Assembly (NCBI GenBank): GCA_023105745.1
Contig: JALGQZ010000013.1
Coordinates: 22,630,105-22,694,104, forward strand
DNA from: Austropuccinia psidii
Lineage: Eukaryota; Basidiomycota; Pucciniomycetes; Pucciniales; Sphaerophragmiaceae
Length of the DNA stretch: 64,000 bases
Reading direction: 5' to 3'
Part shown: positions 45,896-59,100 of the stretch, piece after piece
How the letters are laid out: the number at the start of each line of letters is the position of its first letter
Position numbering within the stretch: the stretch's first letter is position 1
The notes under the pieces: generated by a model
Seen by the model: only the letters and a program-made list of their open reading frames with translations
Databases searched by the model: none
What the model was told of the DNA's origin: nothing
Program-made: the position numbers and the translations under genes

Positions 45896-47166
45896 TGTCA
45901 ACCTATTACTCAACCAGATCACAAGCATGACAGCGAAAATACAATAAACCAATGGTAGATTAAACTGCCACCAAAACATGGCTCTAAGCAAAAAAAACTA
46001 AAAAGTTATCAAAAGAAAGAGGAAAATCATCGCTTTCCAAATATACAACTCCCATAATCACAGGAAAAATAATAACAAAATTATTCAGGCTCAAAGCAAT
46101 TGCTGATCATCAACCTTAATTCTATCCTCTCATATAAAATACAGAGAAAAAAGCTGACCCCATAAAATGGGTGCTCAAATTGAAGATCTCAGTCAGGGCT
46201 ATCAAATGGTACTAGCCACACTGAGCTAGCATCAAAACTACAGAATTTATGGCCAAATTGAAGCCAGTAAGGGTGAATAAAATATTCACCTTCCATCTAA
46301 CTTCTACAGTTTTAGTGTGAGATAATTAAAGTGGGGTCACTTTTGGAAAGAGAAAAATCAGGGCTATCTGATGGTTCCATTAATTTCCCTATAACTCACC
46401 TAGAACAAAAGTTATGGAGTAAACAGTTGCCATACAGGATCTGAGAAAAATCCATATCTGAATAGTGTCAATTGAAAGTGGTATGCCTTTTCCATATATA
46501 ATGAGGTACCTTTGTGTAAACACCATCCAGGGATACACAATGAACCAAATTTGATCCCAATATCTTGAAAAATGACAAAATTATGGCAGTTTTGAGGTTA
46601 ACATCCCACTGTTGGGCCCACACACCTTTACTGTGAGATAGTTTCCCATATCCTTGAATATGAGGCATCAATTATATAAAGGAGCCTGTTTATCCTTCAA
46701 TACCTCATAGTTTGGTCAATATAGGTGCCACTACAGGTTGTTTACAGCATTATATGCATCATACACATCATAAGAGGGCTGTGTGGTTCCCAAATGAGAA
46801 ATTTAACCCTGTATTGGTGAAAACTGCCCAGATATGGTTTCAAAACCACATCTGAGACCAATACAGGCTATACAGGCATGGTCAGAGCCAAAAGCCTGTC
46901 CTTGGAAGTGAAAAATCTTCACTCTTCCTATGTGAACAGGTCTAGAGGACCTTTTAATCCATTTTCAAGATAAAAAGGAACATTTCTCTTTCCAAATGAG
47001 GAATCCCCATCCTTCTCTTAAGCTCCTACATAGTAAAACTGTCAAAAAACAGCTATACTATTGAGAAATAGTAAGGTTATACTCTAATAATAGTATTTTA
47101 TTTCTCATTATAGTTAATCCACTGATAACCAGTGCATTGTGGGCTTTCAGCAGCGGTCACCACCAC
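45896..47166 (+). repeat. Dispersed repeat family, copy B
   Basis: Begins TGTCAACCTATTACTCAACC and ends near GTCACCACCACTACTATT. It aligns along its whole length with copy A and, in reverse, with copy C. About one base in five to six differs from copy A by eye, so the family is old. Confidence 0.6.
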
Positions 47167-47544
47167 TACTATTTTGCAATATAGATCACCATATCACAGT
47201 CAGAATTGAAGTTTTAAATAATATTTTATATATTCATTATAGACTCAGCCTGAGAAAGAGCTTAATATTTAAATGATGTCTATTTTATGAAGGTTTAAAG
47301 GTTAAGCATTCTTGAAACAGCCCTCAGTTGAATATTACTGATATGAGCTTACCTTGAAATGTTACAATTTACCAAAAGAACATCATGTAAGTCATCTACC
47401 ACAGCCCAAGCCTGAATGAAGATTTAATCAATGACACATATATTTATTTTTGATTATTGAGATATAGCTTCAAGATGATTATAAAAGCTATAACTCTCAG
47501 TGTGACACAAAAATAAAAATTATTTATTAATGATGAGATGGTTG

Positions 47545-49027
47545 AAAGGGCTATAATAAAGAATTTAGTGATGGTGAGTGCTATTGATAGCCCTGGGTGC
47601 AGTGTTTACTTGTTGGTTTACAATAATAAACCCTACAATAATTACAATTATAATTATACCTGTTGAACTCTAAGGGTACCACTTCTTTGAGAAGCTATAC
47701 CATGTAAGAATACTAAGAAAAGGATGATTTTTTGCTTTCTTGTGAGGAAAAGCCTCCCTTTATTTTGTTCTGGGGTAGTGGGAGGTTGTTTACCTCTGCA
47801 CACAACCACAGAGTGAAACTTTTCACTACTGTGGGCTGGCTTGTGGTTCTATACACTCAACAAAGACTTGTTTTGGGTGAGAATGTGGTTTTAGAACCAC
47901 AAGTTGGAATTTGTACCCTATACAGGGTGAACATTTTCAGCAATGGAGGTTACAGGTGTGCTCTGGTGCTTCTGAAACATTGTCACAGACAGTGGAACTG
48001 TGACCTATAATTCCAGAAAAATATCAAGGAAATTAAAGCTTGATCTTGTAGCCTTTTCTGCTAAATTTTGATGATTGAACAATCAAGAAACCTAGGGTCT
48101 AGTCATGGTGGTGGTGGGGGATCACCTTTTCAAACATGACCCTGAGTGGAGAGCTCAAGTGCTTGCTGATGGTTTCTGGCATCAATATGACACACTTCAG
48201 AAGCTGTAGAGAACAAGTCTGTATGAATCTTATTAGTGATTTTATGAGAAATTCAAGAATAGACAACCTTCAATTTCATCTTTTAGCTGTTAATTCAATT
48301 ATATGGACAGCTGTCCCACAGTAATATACCATACTGGTTAGTGTGGGATTCAAATCTTGAAACCTGAATATCTTTGTCAGTTTTCAAGTTGGACGGCTAA
48401 GAAGTGGCTCATTTTGTAGCCCTTGATAAGCTCTACACAATGGCTACTCATTTGTTATAGCTAGAATTAAACATGGAAAAGTTATACCAAGTTTAAATGC
48501 CATTATCAATTTCTGGATTTGTTATGAATCCTGTATTGAGCTTGTTCTCTCCATAAAATTTCTTCTACATGAGCTATGAGAAATTAGATGGAACCATCAG
48601 AAATCCCTGATTGTTCTCTTTTCAAAGAGACCCCACTTTGGGTATCTCACACTAAAACTGTAAAAGCTGAATGAGAGGTGAATATTTTGTCAATCTCTAT
48701 TTGGCTGGTTTCAACAGATAGCCCTGATTGAGAGCTTCAATTTGAATATCTATTTTCTGGGGTTCAGCCTCTTTCTCTGGATTTCAGATGAGAGGTGAAA
48801 ACTAAGGTTTATGCTCAGCAACTTCTTTGAGCAGGATTAACTTTGTAATTCTTTGTCCTATGATTATGAGACTTGTATATTTGGAAAGAGGTAAGTTTCC
48901 TCTTTCTTTTGATACCCTTTGAGCCTATTTGGCTCTGCTCCATGCTTTGGTGGTAATTTACTCTACCATTAATTTATGGTATTCTGACTGTCATGCTTGT
49001 GCTCTGGTTTTGAGTCACAGGCTGACA
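47545..49027 (-). repeat. Dispersed repeat family, copy C (inverted relative to A and B)
   Basis: On the minus strand it begins TGTCAGCCTGTGACTCAAAA and ends near GCACTCACCATCACTAAATT. With copy B it forms a large inverted pair separated by about 380 bp. The open frames inside it (for example 47732-48010) have no counterpart in copies A or B and are not supported as genes. Confidence 0.6.
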
Positions 49028-50659
49028 AATTCAATGTTAAACATCTCAGATTTTTCCATTGACTTCTTAGAGGATATTTTGATTATTTTCCACCCAAAAT
49101 CATTACTTTTTTTCACATTTGTTCCACCTCATCTTAGCTTCCATCATTTTTTAATTTGTTGAGCCTCCTCTCCAGATGAGCTTGAGACCATTCTAATGAC
49201 ATGTTTGATACCTGACTCTCCTCCCCCTGAAATACCACCTATGGCTGCCTAAACATAGGTAATGACTGTCTTAAAATTTCCAATGAATCTACTTACCCTA
49301 TTTTTCTGAACAGATCCAATTATCAAATGTATCACCAAAGGGGAAAATTGAATTCTCCCTCATTGTCAAGCTCAAATTAAAGTTCATGAAGATGTGGAGA
49401 ATTCCCTTTGAAATATCTTCTTCATTGTGAAACACCTTCCAAAATTCTTAGATTATAAGGTTCCAACCATACCTGTTACTGCTAAACTGCTTTCAAATTA
49501 CTTTGAGACTGTCTTGATGAGGACTAAAAATGGAATCAAAAACTAATCTTATCACATTATTACTTAATTATTTACATGAACAATAAAAAAAATATTCTTT
49601 CTTGTTACAGTGAAGATGTATTTTTTTGTGATCAAATAATTGACCAATTTATCATAAATAAATCTCAAAAAATGAAAGTGTCTCATAGGTCTGATACCAG
49701 TGAGGTAATAAACTAAATACTGGAGACCCCTTCTATTCCTTTCAATACATTCCGGCCTAGAATCAAAGGGGTTATTCAAGATCCTTCAATTTTTGTTGGT
49801 CACCAAGAGTTTCTTGCTTCCTCTGATGCAATGGAAAATATTGAACCTCATTCAGAAATGGATTTCATTATTTTCCCCACAATATTTCAATGTCCTCATA
49901 ATGGAAAAGCTGTAACCCAAACATTTTCTGACACCGAATGTCCAAAAACCATTGAAATTCAAAGCCATTATGAATTTAAATTATGAAAATAGGGTACATT
50001 AATAGATTACTGCAGCAATGGATGGAATTATTCAGATTTAATATTGTTCCATGAAGTATCTCTTGAAAGAGGGTGTATCATCAAAGACAAAAAATGATGG
50101 CAGCAATATTCAACCTACTCCATTTAGGTCCAGTGGCAATTTTTATCTGCTCGACAGATAAAAGGAACCACCAAAGTTGGAATTCCTTGTTGGCTCTTCA
50201 ACTTGGAAAAGAGCATATTTAATCTAATATTAAGAATTGTACCAAACACTCAAGATGAAATTTCTTTTTTAACTTCAGAGTTCATTTATCAAAAACACTT
50301 GGACAAATAGGATTTTATGGTCTATCAGGAAAGATTGATTGGCCAGGGTGTCTTGATATTGACCATTCAAATTTTCAGTGAGCATATAAAGAGATGTTCT
50401 GATTGAGGATGTGGAGTTATTTATGATTTTGATGAAGAAAAAGGTGTGGTTTCAAATTAAACACATGATTTTCTAGGAAGAATATCAAGGGTTAATGATA
50501 AATACTTTAGGTATGCAGCCTCTACCTAATAAAATAAACTATATGAAATGAAGAATATTTCTCTTATATTTGCCTAGGAAGATTTGATACAATCTACTTG
50601 GGTGAAATACTCTTTGTTATACTTTGAACAGGAATAGTAGCACATGAAATGAATAAAGA
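49028..50659. other. Decayed sequence with a possible Copia-type primer-binding relic
   Basis: No gene supported. At 49688-49699 the minus strand reads TGGTATCAGACC, one or two bases after ACCTCA, which resembles the end of an LTR followed by a primer-binding site of the TGGTATCAGAGC type (initiator-Met tRNA in plants). I see no associated coding region or paired LTR. Confidence 0.35.
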
Positions 50660-51850
50660 TGTTTGAAAGATAATGTCTCAGTTATCTCCCAGTTTTTTTT
50701 GGAAAGATTCTAGCAAGACCTCTGTCAAAACCATGGCAATTCACACTCTTGGACCTCCATATAGAATATCGATGCCATATCCAATTTTTGGCAATTCGGC
50801 CTTATCCATAATCCTTGGACAAATTAGCCATTTAATCTTTCCTGGCCTTTTATAGCCATTTCACCATTTGGGGCCAACATGGCGCTTTCATCATCATCAG
50901 GCCCTTTCTGGCCAGTCTTTGATTTTGGGCACTCTTAGGTATTTTCCAGTCAACAGGGAAAATACAGCCTAAAATCCTTTATTTGGCTTTTTAAGCTTTA
51001 AATACAGCTTTGCGCATTTTTCTGTATTAAGTCCTTTTATGCCATTTTCAAATGTAATATGTGAAATATGTCCAAATGGCCATATTAGGCCCTTTGGGGC
51101 TTAATTGCCAGTTTTTCACATTTTGTGAAAATACAGTTTAAAGCTGTATAAGCTGTATTTGGCCAAAAACCCAAAAAAAACTTTGTCACCTCTGAAGCCA
51201 CCCAAAACTCATTTTTCATTCATATCCTCCTGACATCCTTCCAAAAGACCTTTGGCCACTTTCACCCTCAAATATCCAAAAGTGCCATAAATGGTGTGAT
51301 ACACCAATATGAATATTTCTTCACCAGCAATCCAATGGCACCAATTTCAAAGGGTTATTTCAACATTCCATAAATTCATCAAGGCATCATTTCATCCAGA
51401 GGATTTATCAAGGCTCAAGGACAAGTGTCACTCTCAAATATCAATGATACCATCAAGCAATGATTGCATATTCTCATTTACAGTATTCCTCCAAGGGAAT
51501 CCTGGAAGTTCATTCTAAAGGTATATTAAAGAGGTAGTACCAAATTAATATTTCAAGTGTTAATGATCCATAAATCCATCTTGGCAAACAAATTCATTAA
51601 ATAAAGCCTTGATTAATCAAGACCTGTATTTCAATCATACACCATGGGAAGATCATTCAATCCAGTTCATTTCCCAATTTTGCAAGGTATAAATTTCATC
51701 AGACAATCAATACAGCTTCCAGTATTCAATAAAGATCACCTTTCAGCCTGAAGGAGTCAAGCTCCCAACGCTTCACATATACCAGCCTCCTTGGGCCCTG
51801 GGGGCTTCTTCCCCCAGTCAATTAATATATTTTGATTTTATTTTATCTTT
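50660..51850 (+). repeat. LTR-like non-coding segment, plus orientation
   Basis: A GC-richer 1.2-kb segment in AT-rich flanks. Near its end it has a TATA-like GGTATAAATTTC (about 51689), CAATAAAG (about 51729) as a possible poly(A) signal, and a perfect hairpin at 51798-51817. This order fits the U3-R part of an LTR. No partner LTR or coding region was found. Recurrent GGCC/GGCCA words make the 50,850-51,170 part internally repetitive. Confidence 0.35.
51798..51817 (+). repeat. Perfect GC hairpin
   Basis: CTGGGGG, loop CTTCTT, CCCCCAG. It follows the putative poly(A) signal by about 70 bases and precedes an AT/T-rich tract, so it may act in RNA 3'-end formation of the LTR-like segment. Confidence 0.55.
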
Positions 51851-54064
51851 TCATTTTTGTTCAATGAATACTGATATTATCAAGTCAGTCATTTAGAACC
51901 CTTTTCTTTTCTTTCTTTTCATGACAGTGGATATTGGTGGTCATATCCTTTACTAATTCCATTGTTTATTCTGGAATGTTGGAACAGTGATTAAGGACTT
52001 ACTTTGTTGGCTCTATGGCCATTTGGCTTCTTATTTCTCTTATTGCATCTTGTTTTCTACCTGCATATTTCTTAGAGAAATTTATTCTTACCTTATTTTA
52101 TCTTCTTCAATATTTGTAGTCTTCCAGGTGAGCTCCCTGATTACTGAGTGCCAGGCATCTCTTGCTTTTACCAAGAGCCCCTGTGACAACCTCCCCAAAT
52201 ATTTTATGTAAGAAGACAATACCAGCAATATCCCTTGATCTTCAGTTCTTTCATAAGTCCTCTACTCTTACAGTCAGTCCTCCTTAAAGATTTTCAAAAT
52301 CAATTTGATTTTGATTGAAAGAAGTTATGATAAATCCCTTTTTAAACCAATAACTACATAGCTTATGAAGCTCATTCAAAATTTGCTTTAGAATAATCAA
52401 TTTATTATTTTGAAAATCAGAGAAATAATGGTGTATCATACCAATTTCCCCATCTCCACTAGAAGAATAACCAAAAAAGGTTTGAAGTACCTTCCAAGCT
52501 CAAATGATAAGGTATGTCTATTCTTAAGGGATTTAATCAGAATGATTCTTAATATTGAGATATGTGACTGTCCATTAACAGAACCATCATAAGAGAAGCT
52601 AACCTCACATTTTATGGAATCAAATGAAGAAAAATTTGGAAAATATCAATATGCCTTTGAGCTTCCACTTTAAGATACAGATTACTATGGAGGAAGAAAG
52701 GAAATTCCAGGGCGGCACAAAGATAAATTCACTTCTGATACACCAAGCTCTGAATATGAAATTATTGCCTTTAATTTGAGAAAAAGAACAATCACCCCAT
52801 GGGATAATAAAATCATTTGATTTATAAGAAGCACTTGATTCATGCACTTCATATAAGCTCATTGAAAAAATTATGGCCTTGATCTATGTCAATTTCAGAG
52901 AGAAGTACTTATGTAAAAGTCAGAAAGGTGGCTTGGAGGTCAAGAAGACCAATTCATTAAGCCAAAGCCACCCAGGAAAACAAAACCTAAGCCTCACATA
53001 ATAACACAGCTATGAAATCCCAGAATATAGTTATAAAAAAAGGGTGATGACTGATTCAAGTGTTTGCAAATATATTCAAAAATGGAATTATTGCTGAAAG
53101 AAGACACCCCGGGAAAGATATCACTTAAAATATAGTTCCTGAAATTGATCGTTTCTCTGATACTGAGGAGAATTCTGAAGGATATCATTTTCCAGAAATT
53201 CTTCCATGGAGGCCTCAGGGATTCAGTCACTCTTGTGTAACTTGGATTCTGACTAGCTCAGATACTTATATGAAGTAGAAACGTCAAACCATAGCTTAAA
53301 TAAGTGTTTAATACAACCAAAAAGAAGGCACAAATGTCTCATAAAGTCAAGCATGACCATCATTGACCTCGAAATATTATACAGACACATTTGAAAAATA
53401 AATATGCAATGTTAAAAAAATATCCATTAAGATTCAGCCACCATGAAATTATATTGAGTGCAAGGCTTTGAATATCACTCCTGATAGATATATAAATGAA
53501 AAAACCATCTATTTATTCATCTTTCAAGCAAAAAATATGCTCCAACTCATTTCAAATGTTGATTTTTTTGTATTGATATCATTCCAAATTTCTGATATCA
53601 ACCTAGAACCTACTAAAATGTCATTTGGGATAGTTCTCAATTTCATATTTGTAAACTTCAATTTTGAATTCTAACAATCAGCTTCTCAGATGATGAGGAG
53701 GAACATAAATATAGATGACTCAATCTGTGTATTATTAAGTCGAAAGGAAACCTTTTCCTACCTCTAAATAGTAGATTTAATGATATTATGATCTCTTGGA
53801 ATATATTTTGCTACCTTTCAGGCTCCCTGCATGAAAGAGTATAACACTCATCAAGCTTTAAGTATTGCTCAATATTAAAACATGATATGGAAGTCAATTA
53901 AATTAAGAAATCAATGAATCAAAAGATATTCTTGAAATAAATAGAGATGATTCTTTAGTTCATGATCAAGAAAGCTCAAATATTCACTTAAATAGAGAAT
54001 GATTTATGAAATATTCATCAGATAATATTCTTTACAAGAATTTGACAAAACTCTACAATTGAGA
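51851..54064. other. AT-rich decayed sequence, no gene
   Basis: Nothing recognisable; short open frames lack protein-like features. Confidence 0.5.
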
Positions 54065-54069
54065 TTTTC

Positions 54070-55992
54070 TGTAAGATGTGACTATGAAACTGATGATAAT
54101 ATTACTATTGATCAACAGTACTATGTCTGTTCTTATGAAATATAATAATAAAAAATTATTATAACCACAATTAAATGATTATAAAATTATTTCTTTCACG
54201 TGTTATACACTACTAGTGATTATAACTGTGAGCAGTAATTGTCTACAAGAATCAATTACAAGAAGAATTTAATAATAAAAACTTCTTTTATTAAAATAAT
54301 AAAATTATATTAATATATAATTATCTTTTACAAGAATAATTATAAAGATAATTCTTGAAGAAAACTATTACTAGAGAAAAACTTTAAGAATTAAAAATAA
54401 ATGACTCACTAATACTACAAAGAACTTATTGATAGATAAAAGTAGAGAAATTTGACGTGGAATTGTGGATTTAAGGGATCAAAAGGATTTATAACAGTAT
54501 TACCACAGTATATAGTTGGATTCTATGATTTCAGGTCTTTCTGGTTGATTCTTAAAGATTTAAAACACTTAAGAATAGCTTGTAACTAATACTTACTTGT
54601 TGGTAATAATGATTTAATAAATTGATAAAATGATGATGCGGAAAAAACAGCAAGAAGAGGCTTCTTTTAAGTCAACAACAGCTCACAGAGGCGTGCCATG
54701 GAGCAAACTGAAAAACCAGTGAATGAGAAAACAATAAACCTTTTTTGATTAATGATTGCATCATCTGTTGTCACGTAAGATTATCATAATTACTTAATTG
54801 ATGCTTTTACGTGGCTACCAACCCCAATATGGTTAAGAATAAAAGGAGTAACATCTGTAAATCTTCTTTTATTGCAAAATAATCATTGATTTCTCAAAGT
54901 TATCAATGTTATTGCCAATTTCATCACAGGTTTCAATTACTGTGAATTTTTGAAGATTCAGTGTTTCACGTAGAATGGTCAAAAATGGACTGTAAGTAAA
55001 ACTTTTAATTTTATTAGTAAAGCTGTACTTTTTTTTGGTTGTATCATAGATAATACAGTTCTCTATTAGTCCTGAAATTTTCAGAAGGATTAATTAAGAA
55101 TTGTATTTTTAATGAATTTTTGAAGTTTTTACCTCATTTCTATGTAGAATTGCAAATAGCAGTATTTTGCTGGTTGCTATGAGGTAAATCAATGAATATG
55201 GGTCCCAAAAGGGTTTTAATTACTCTTTTAGGGTCTAGTCATGGAAAGTCATCAAGAATTGACGTGGTTACAGGAGTCTAAGTAGCTCATTACCTCCTTG
55301 GCACGTCAAAATAGCAGGTTATTTGCTATTTTCTTATGATTACAGTAGGTGTAACTTGGTAACCAAGTTCCCAAAGAGTTTTAGTTTACCAATTGGGCCA
55401 AGATGAGCCATGGATCCATGCTCTGGAGCTATCCACGCCTCTGAGGCCTCAGAAGTTGGGTACCCTGGCTCTCTTTGATGTCTTTTGTCCCCCTTGCTTA
55501 TTTTTCACGTAAAAATAGAATTTTAAGCTTCAAGTGAGATATCCACTATGGGTGTACCAAAAGTCCATGTAAGAATACCATGATATTAAGTGCTCAAAAC
55601 ATGCATAACACTATTCTTAGTGTATATGTAACATGGGATTTCTCACTTTCCCATTATTTTGGCTTAAAATCAAGAAAAACAAAAAATTTCACGGATCTTT
55701 TATGTGGTATTAATGATGTGGTATTGAAGTATTTTCCATTTTACCACCTCAAATACTTAAATTGAGCTCATTCACTCTATGGGGCTACCCTAGGTTAATT
55801 TTTGTGTAGAATCCAAATCTGGTCTTAAATCCATGGATTTACTTACTCAATAAAAAGTTATTCATCTTTTCTGAAATTGAAAATGATGAATTTTGGATAT
55901 ATGCATGACTTATGAGTTATGCATAATTCAAAATTTCTTTTTAAGATAATTGTGGCCTATTTGGGTATGTAAAATATACCTCAAGGCTCACA
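54070..55992 (-). repeat. Gypsy 2 LTR, left (3' LTR), 1923 bp
   Basis: TG...CA ends as above. It carries an unusual set of ACGT-centred sites (for example TTTCACGTGTTA near 54195 and CACGTA near 55507). Only about fourteen substitutions separate it from the visible part of the right LTR. Confidence 0.9.
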
Positions 55993-56004
55993 TTCCCTCC
56001 CACC
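55993..56004 (-). promoter_or_regulatory. Polypurine tract of Gypsy 2
   Basis: Minus-strand GGTGGGAGGGAA abuts the 3' LTR, one base different from Gypsy 1. Confidence 0.75.
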
Positions 56005-56132
56005 AAAAAATAAAATTGTACTACAATTTTATTAGTGATAAAAGAATAAGGCCCCAAAGGGGGTTAATGTCCACTGTCCAACCTCTTTACATTACTCAGA
56101 TCAAGTAATTTAAAGCACATTTATAGACATAT

Positions 56133-59100
56133 TCAGGCTTGTGGCCTTCTTTCATGTCTAAATCTTCTTAAGAGTTTATCTGAGTCAGGTATTTCTGATT
56201 CTGCCATCCATTCATCTTCATGTACTGGATTTCTATATCTGACAAGATATTCTCTTTGATTTTTACCCCTAAGTCTCCTTTCTTTAATGACTTTCTTTAT
56301 ATTTTTGTCTTCATTCTGTTCCACAGGTGGTACAGTTAAAGGAGTTGGGTTTCTTAAAGGAAACAATTCTTTATCAGCTGGTTGATAAGGCTTTATCAAG
56401 CTGACTGGAAATGTGGGGTGTTTATTTTCCAATTCACCACTCAATTCCACTTGAACTGCATTGGTTCCATGTAAAGCAACAATAACAAAAGGTCCTACAT
56501 AAGAATATTTAAGTTTCTTTGGGCCTTTGATATTATTAAAATTCAAGGTTGAAACTAGAACTAAGTCCCCTACTTTGAAGTCTGGTACTTTATGACTCTT
56601 GTCCCACTTCTGTTTTGCATAATCAAAAGCATCATCCATACTTTGTTTTGCGTGGTGTTTTACTTTATCAAGCATTATCTTGAAGCTGGAGGCTGAAGGA
56701 TGAATGTCAATCAAGTCTTTCCTCAGTGTGTCTGCTGGGAGTCTTGGATTCCATCCTTTCTCTAACATAGCAGGAGTTTGTCCTGTGGAAGAATGGACTG
56801 ATGTCTTGTATGCCAATTCTAGTGCAGGTATCAGAGTGCACCAGTCATGGGTAAAGCCATCTGAGTCTTTGAATTCTAATCCATAAGCACAGAATCTCCT
56901 GATCATGTCTTCTAAGGTCTGGATCATCCTCTCTGCTAGCCCATCTGTTTGAGGGTGATATGCTGTAGAGAATGATAACTTAGTCCCAAACAATCTATGA
57001 AGATTGGTCCAAAGTGCAGATGTGAACTTGGGATCTCTGTCACTTATGATTCTCTTAAATAATCCTGTATGAGAAATAACTCTACTCCATAAAAGAAGAG
57101 CTGTATCCATAGCAGTGTCATCTTTATGACATGGTAAGAATATGGGAGTTTTGCTATATCTGTCTACAATGACTAAACAAGCATTATAACTTCTGTCACC
57201 ACTTTGAGGAAGTGCTGTGACGCAATCCATGTGAACAACTTCCCAAGGAGATTTTGGTTCTTGAATATGGATCATCAATCCAAATTTCTTGCCTGTGCTC
57301 TTGTTTGCTTTTTGGCATCTATCACAGGTATGGCAATATTCAATGGTTTCTTTCCTCCAAGATGGCCACCATGCACAGTTCTTCACTTTTTCAAGTGTTC
57401 TGTCTTCTGACAGGTGTCCAGAGTAGATACTATCATGACATTCATGAAGAATGGTATTGATAAGTAATCTACTACACAGTGTCATCACACAAGAATGTTT
57501 TGTTCTATGGTAAATAATCCCATCAAACAAGTGAAATCTTCCTTCAGAATAGGAATTTTTCCAAACTTCATCAAGTGCATTAACTAAAGATGTATCTTTG
57601 CAGTCTTTATCTAATAAAGAAGTCAAGATATGGCAATTCTTGTCTTGTTTATAAGATTCTCTGACCTCTTCAAAGAATTCAGTCCCAATATCAGTTATGT
57701 TAATTCCTTCAATTGGAATCTGTGGTTCAGCTTCCAAAGGTACATAAGCTGGGTTATCAGGAGTGTTGGCTAAAGCCCATCTACTAAGTCCATCAGCATT
57801 CTTGTGAATGTTTCCTGCTTTATGAACTATAGTCATGTTTCCTCTATATTCTTGAATGGCTATTTGCCATCTCAACATATGTCTGTTGGGAGTTTTCATG
57901 TTAAGAAGTGATTTCACGGCATTACAGTCAGTTATCACTTCAAAAACACTGCCATCAAGATAATAGTGTAGTTTCTCAAGTGCCCATACCAAACATAAGC
58001 ACTCCATTTGGCTTCTGTTGGTTTGATTTGTCTTGAGATATAACAAACTGGTCCTTCTGTAGGTTTGTCATCAATAATCTGGACTTGATGTAGGGCTGCC
58101 CCTAATCCATCTCCACATGCATCAATGTACAACTTAAAAGGAATATTCCAGTAAGGCATGAGGAGTAAAGGTGCTTCTGTAAGGGCTTTCCTTATCTTCT
58201 CATAAGCTTTAATTCTCTCCTGTTTCATCTCAAATACAGTCTGTTGATCACAGATTCTATAAAGTGACTTGGCTAGAATTGCAAAGTCTTTCAGGTGTTG
58301 CCTATAGTAACTGGCAAACCCAAGAAAAGACATCATTTCTTTTTTATTCTGGGGTATTGGTTTAAGTAACACTGCTGCTACTTTGTTTTTTTCAATACCC
58401 AAGCTTAAACAGAAACAATATGTCCTAATGCTTTGAGTTCTTCAAAACCAAAATTGCATTTCTTAAGTGAAATTTTCATGTTCACTTCTGCAACTTTATG
58501 AAGTACTCTTGCAAGTATTTCAAGGTGCAAAGACCATGAATCAGAACATATGATAATATCATCAATATAAATGATAAGCCATCCTTCAGACAATCCTGTA
58601 GGAAAGATGGTGTTCATCATCCTTTGATAATGGGATGGAGCATTTTTAATGCCAAATGGCATTCTAAGATACTCAAAAATACCACAGTGAGTGATAATTC
58701 CAAGTAATTTCTTAGCTTCAGGCATCAAAACATTTTGATGGAAGCCTTTCAATGCATCCATTGATGTTATATACTTGGCTTTAGACAATTGAGTCAAGGT
58801 TTCTTGAATTCTAGGGATTGGATACCTATCTGGAACTGTGTGGGTATTCAATGCTCTGAAATCTCCAACCATTCTTGACTTATCATTATGCCATGCAATA
58901 ATAACAGGTGTTGTCACTTAAACTTCCTCATTATGGCCTACTTTCCTTAGCACACCAAGTTGGATCAACTCTTGGATATGTTTTTCCAAGGCTTCTCTAG
59001 CTCTGGGACTGGCTGGATAAGCTGGTCTTCTAAGTACTGGAGGATATGGTCTGTCAATATTAAGAGTAATATCAACTTCATGCCCTCTTATAGCGCCTAA

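Noticed and set aside
47732..48324. Plus-strand small genes in the 47.7-48.3 kb region
   Set aside because: They lie inside a repeat copy and are not open in the other copies of that family.
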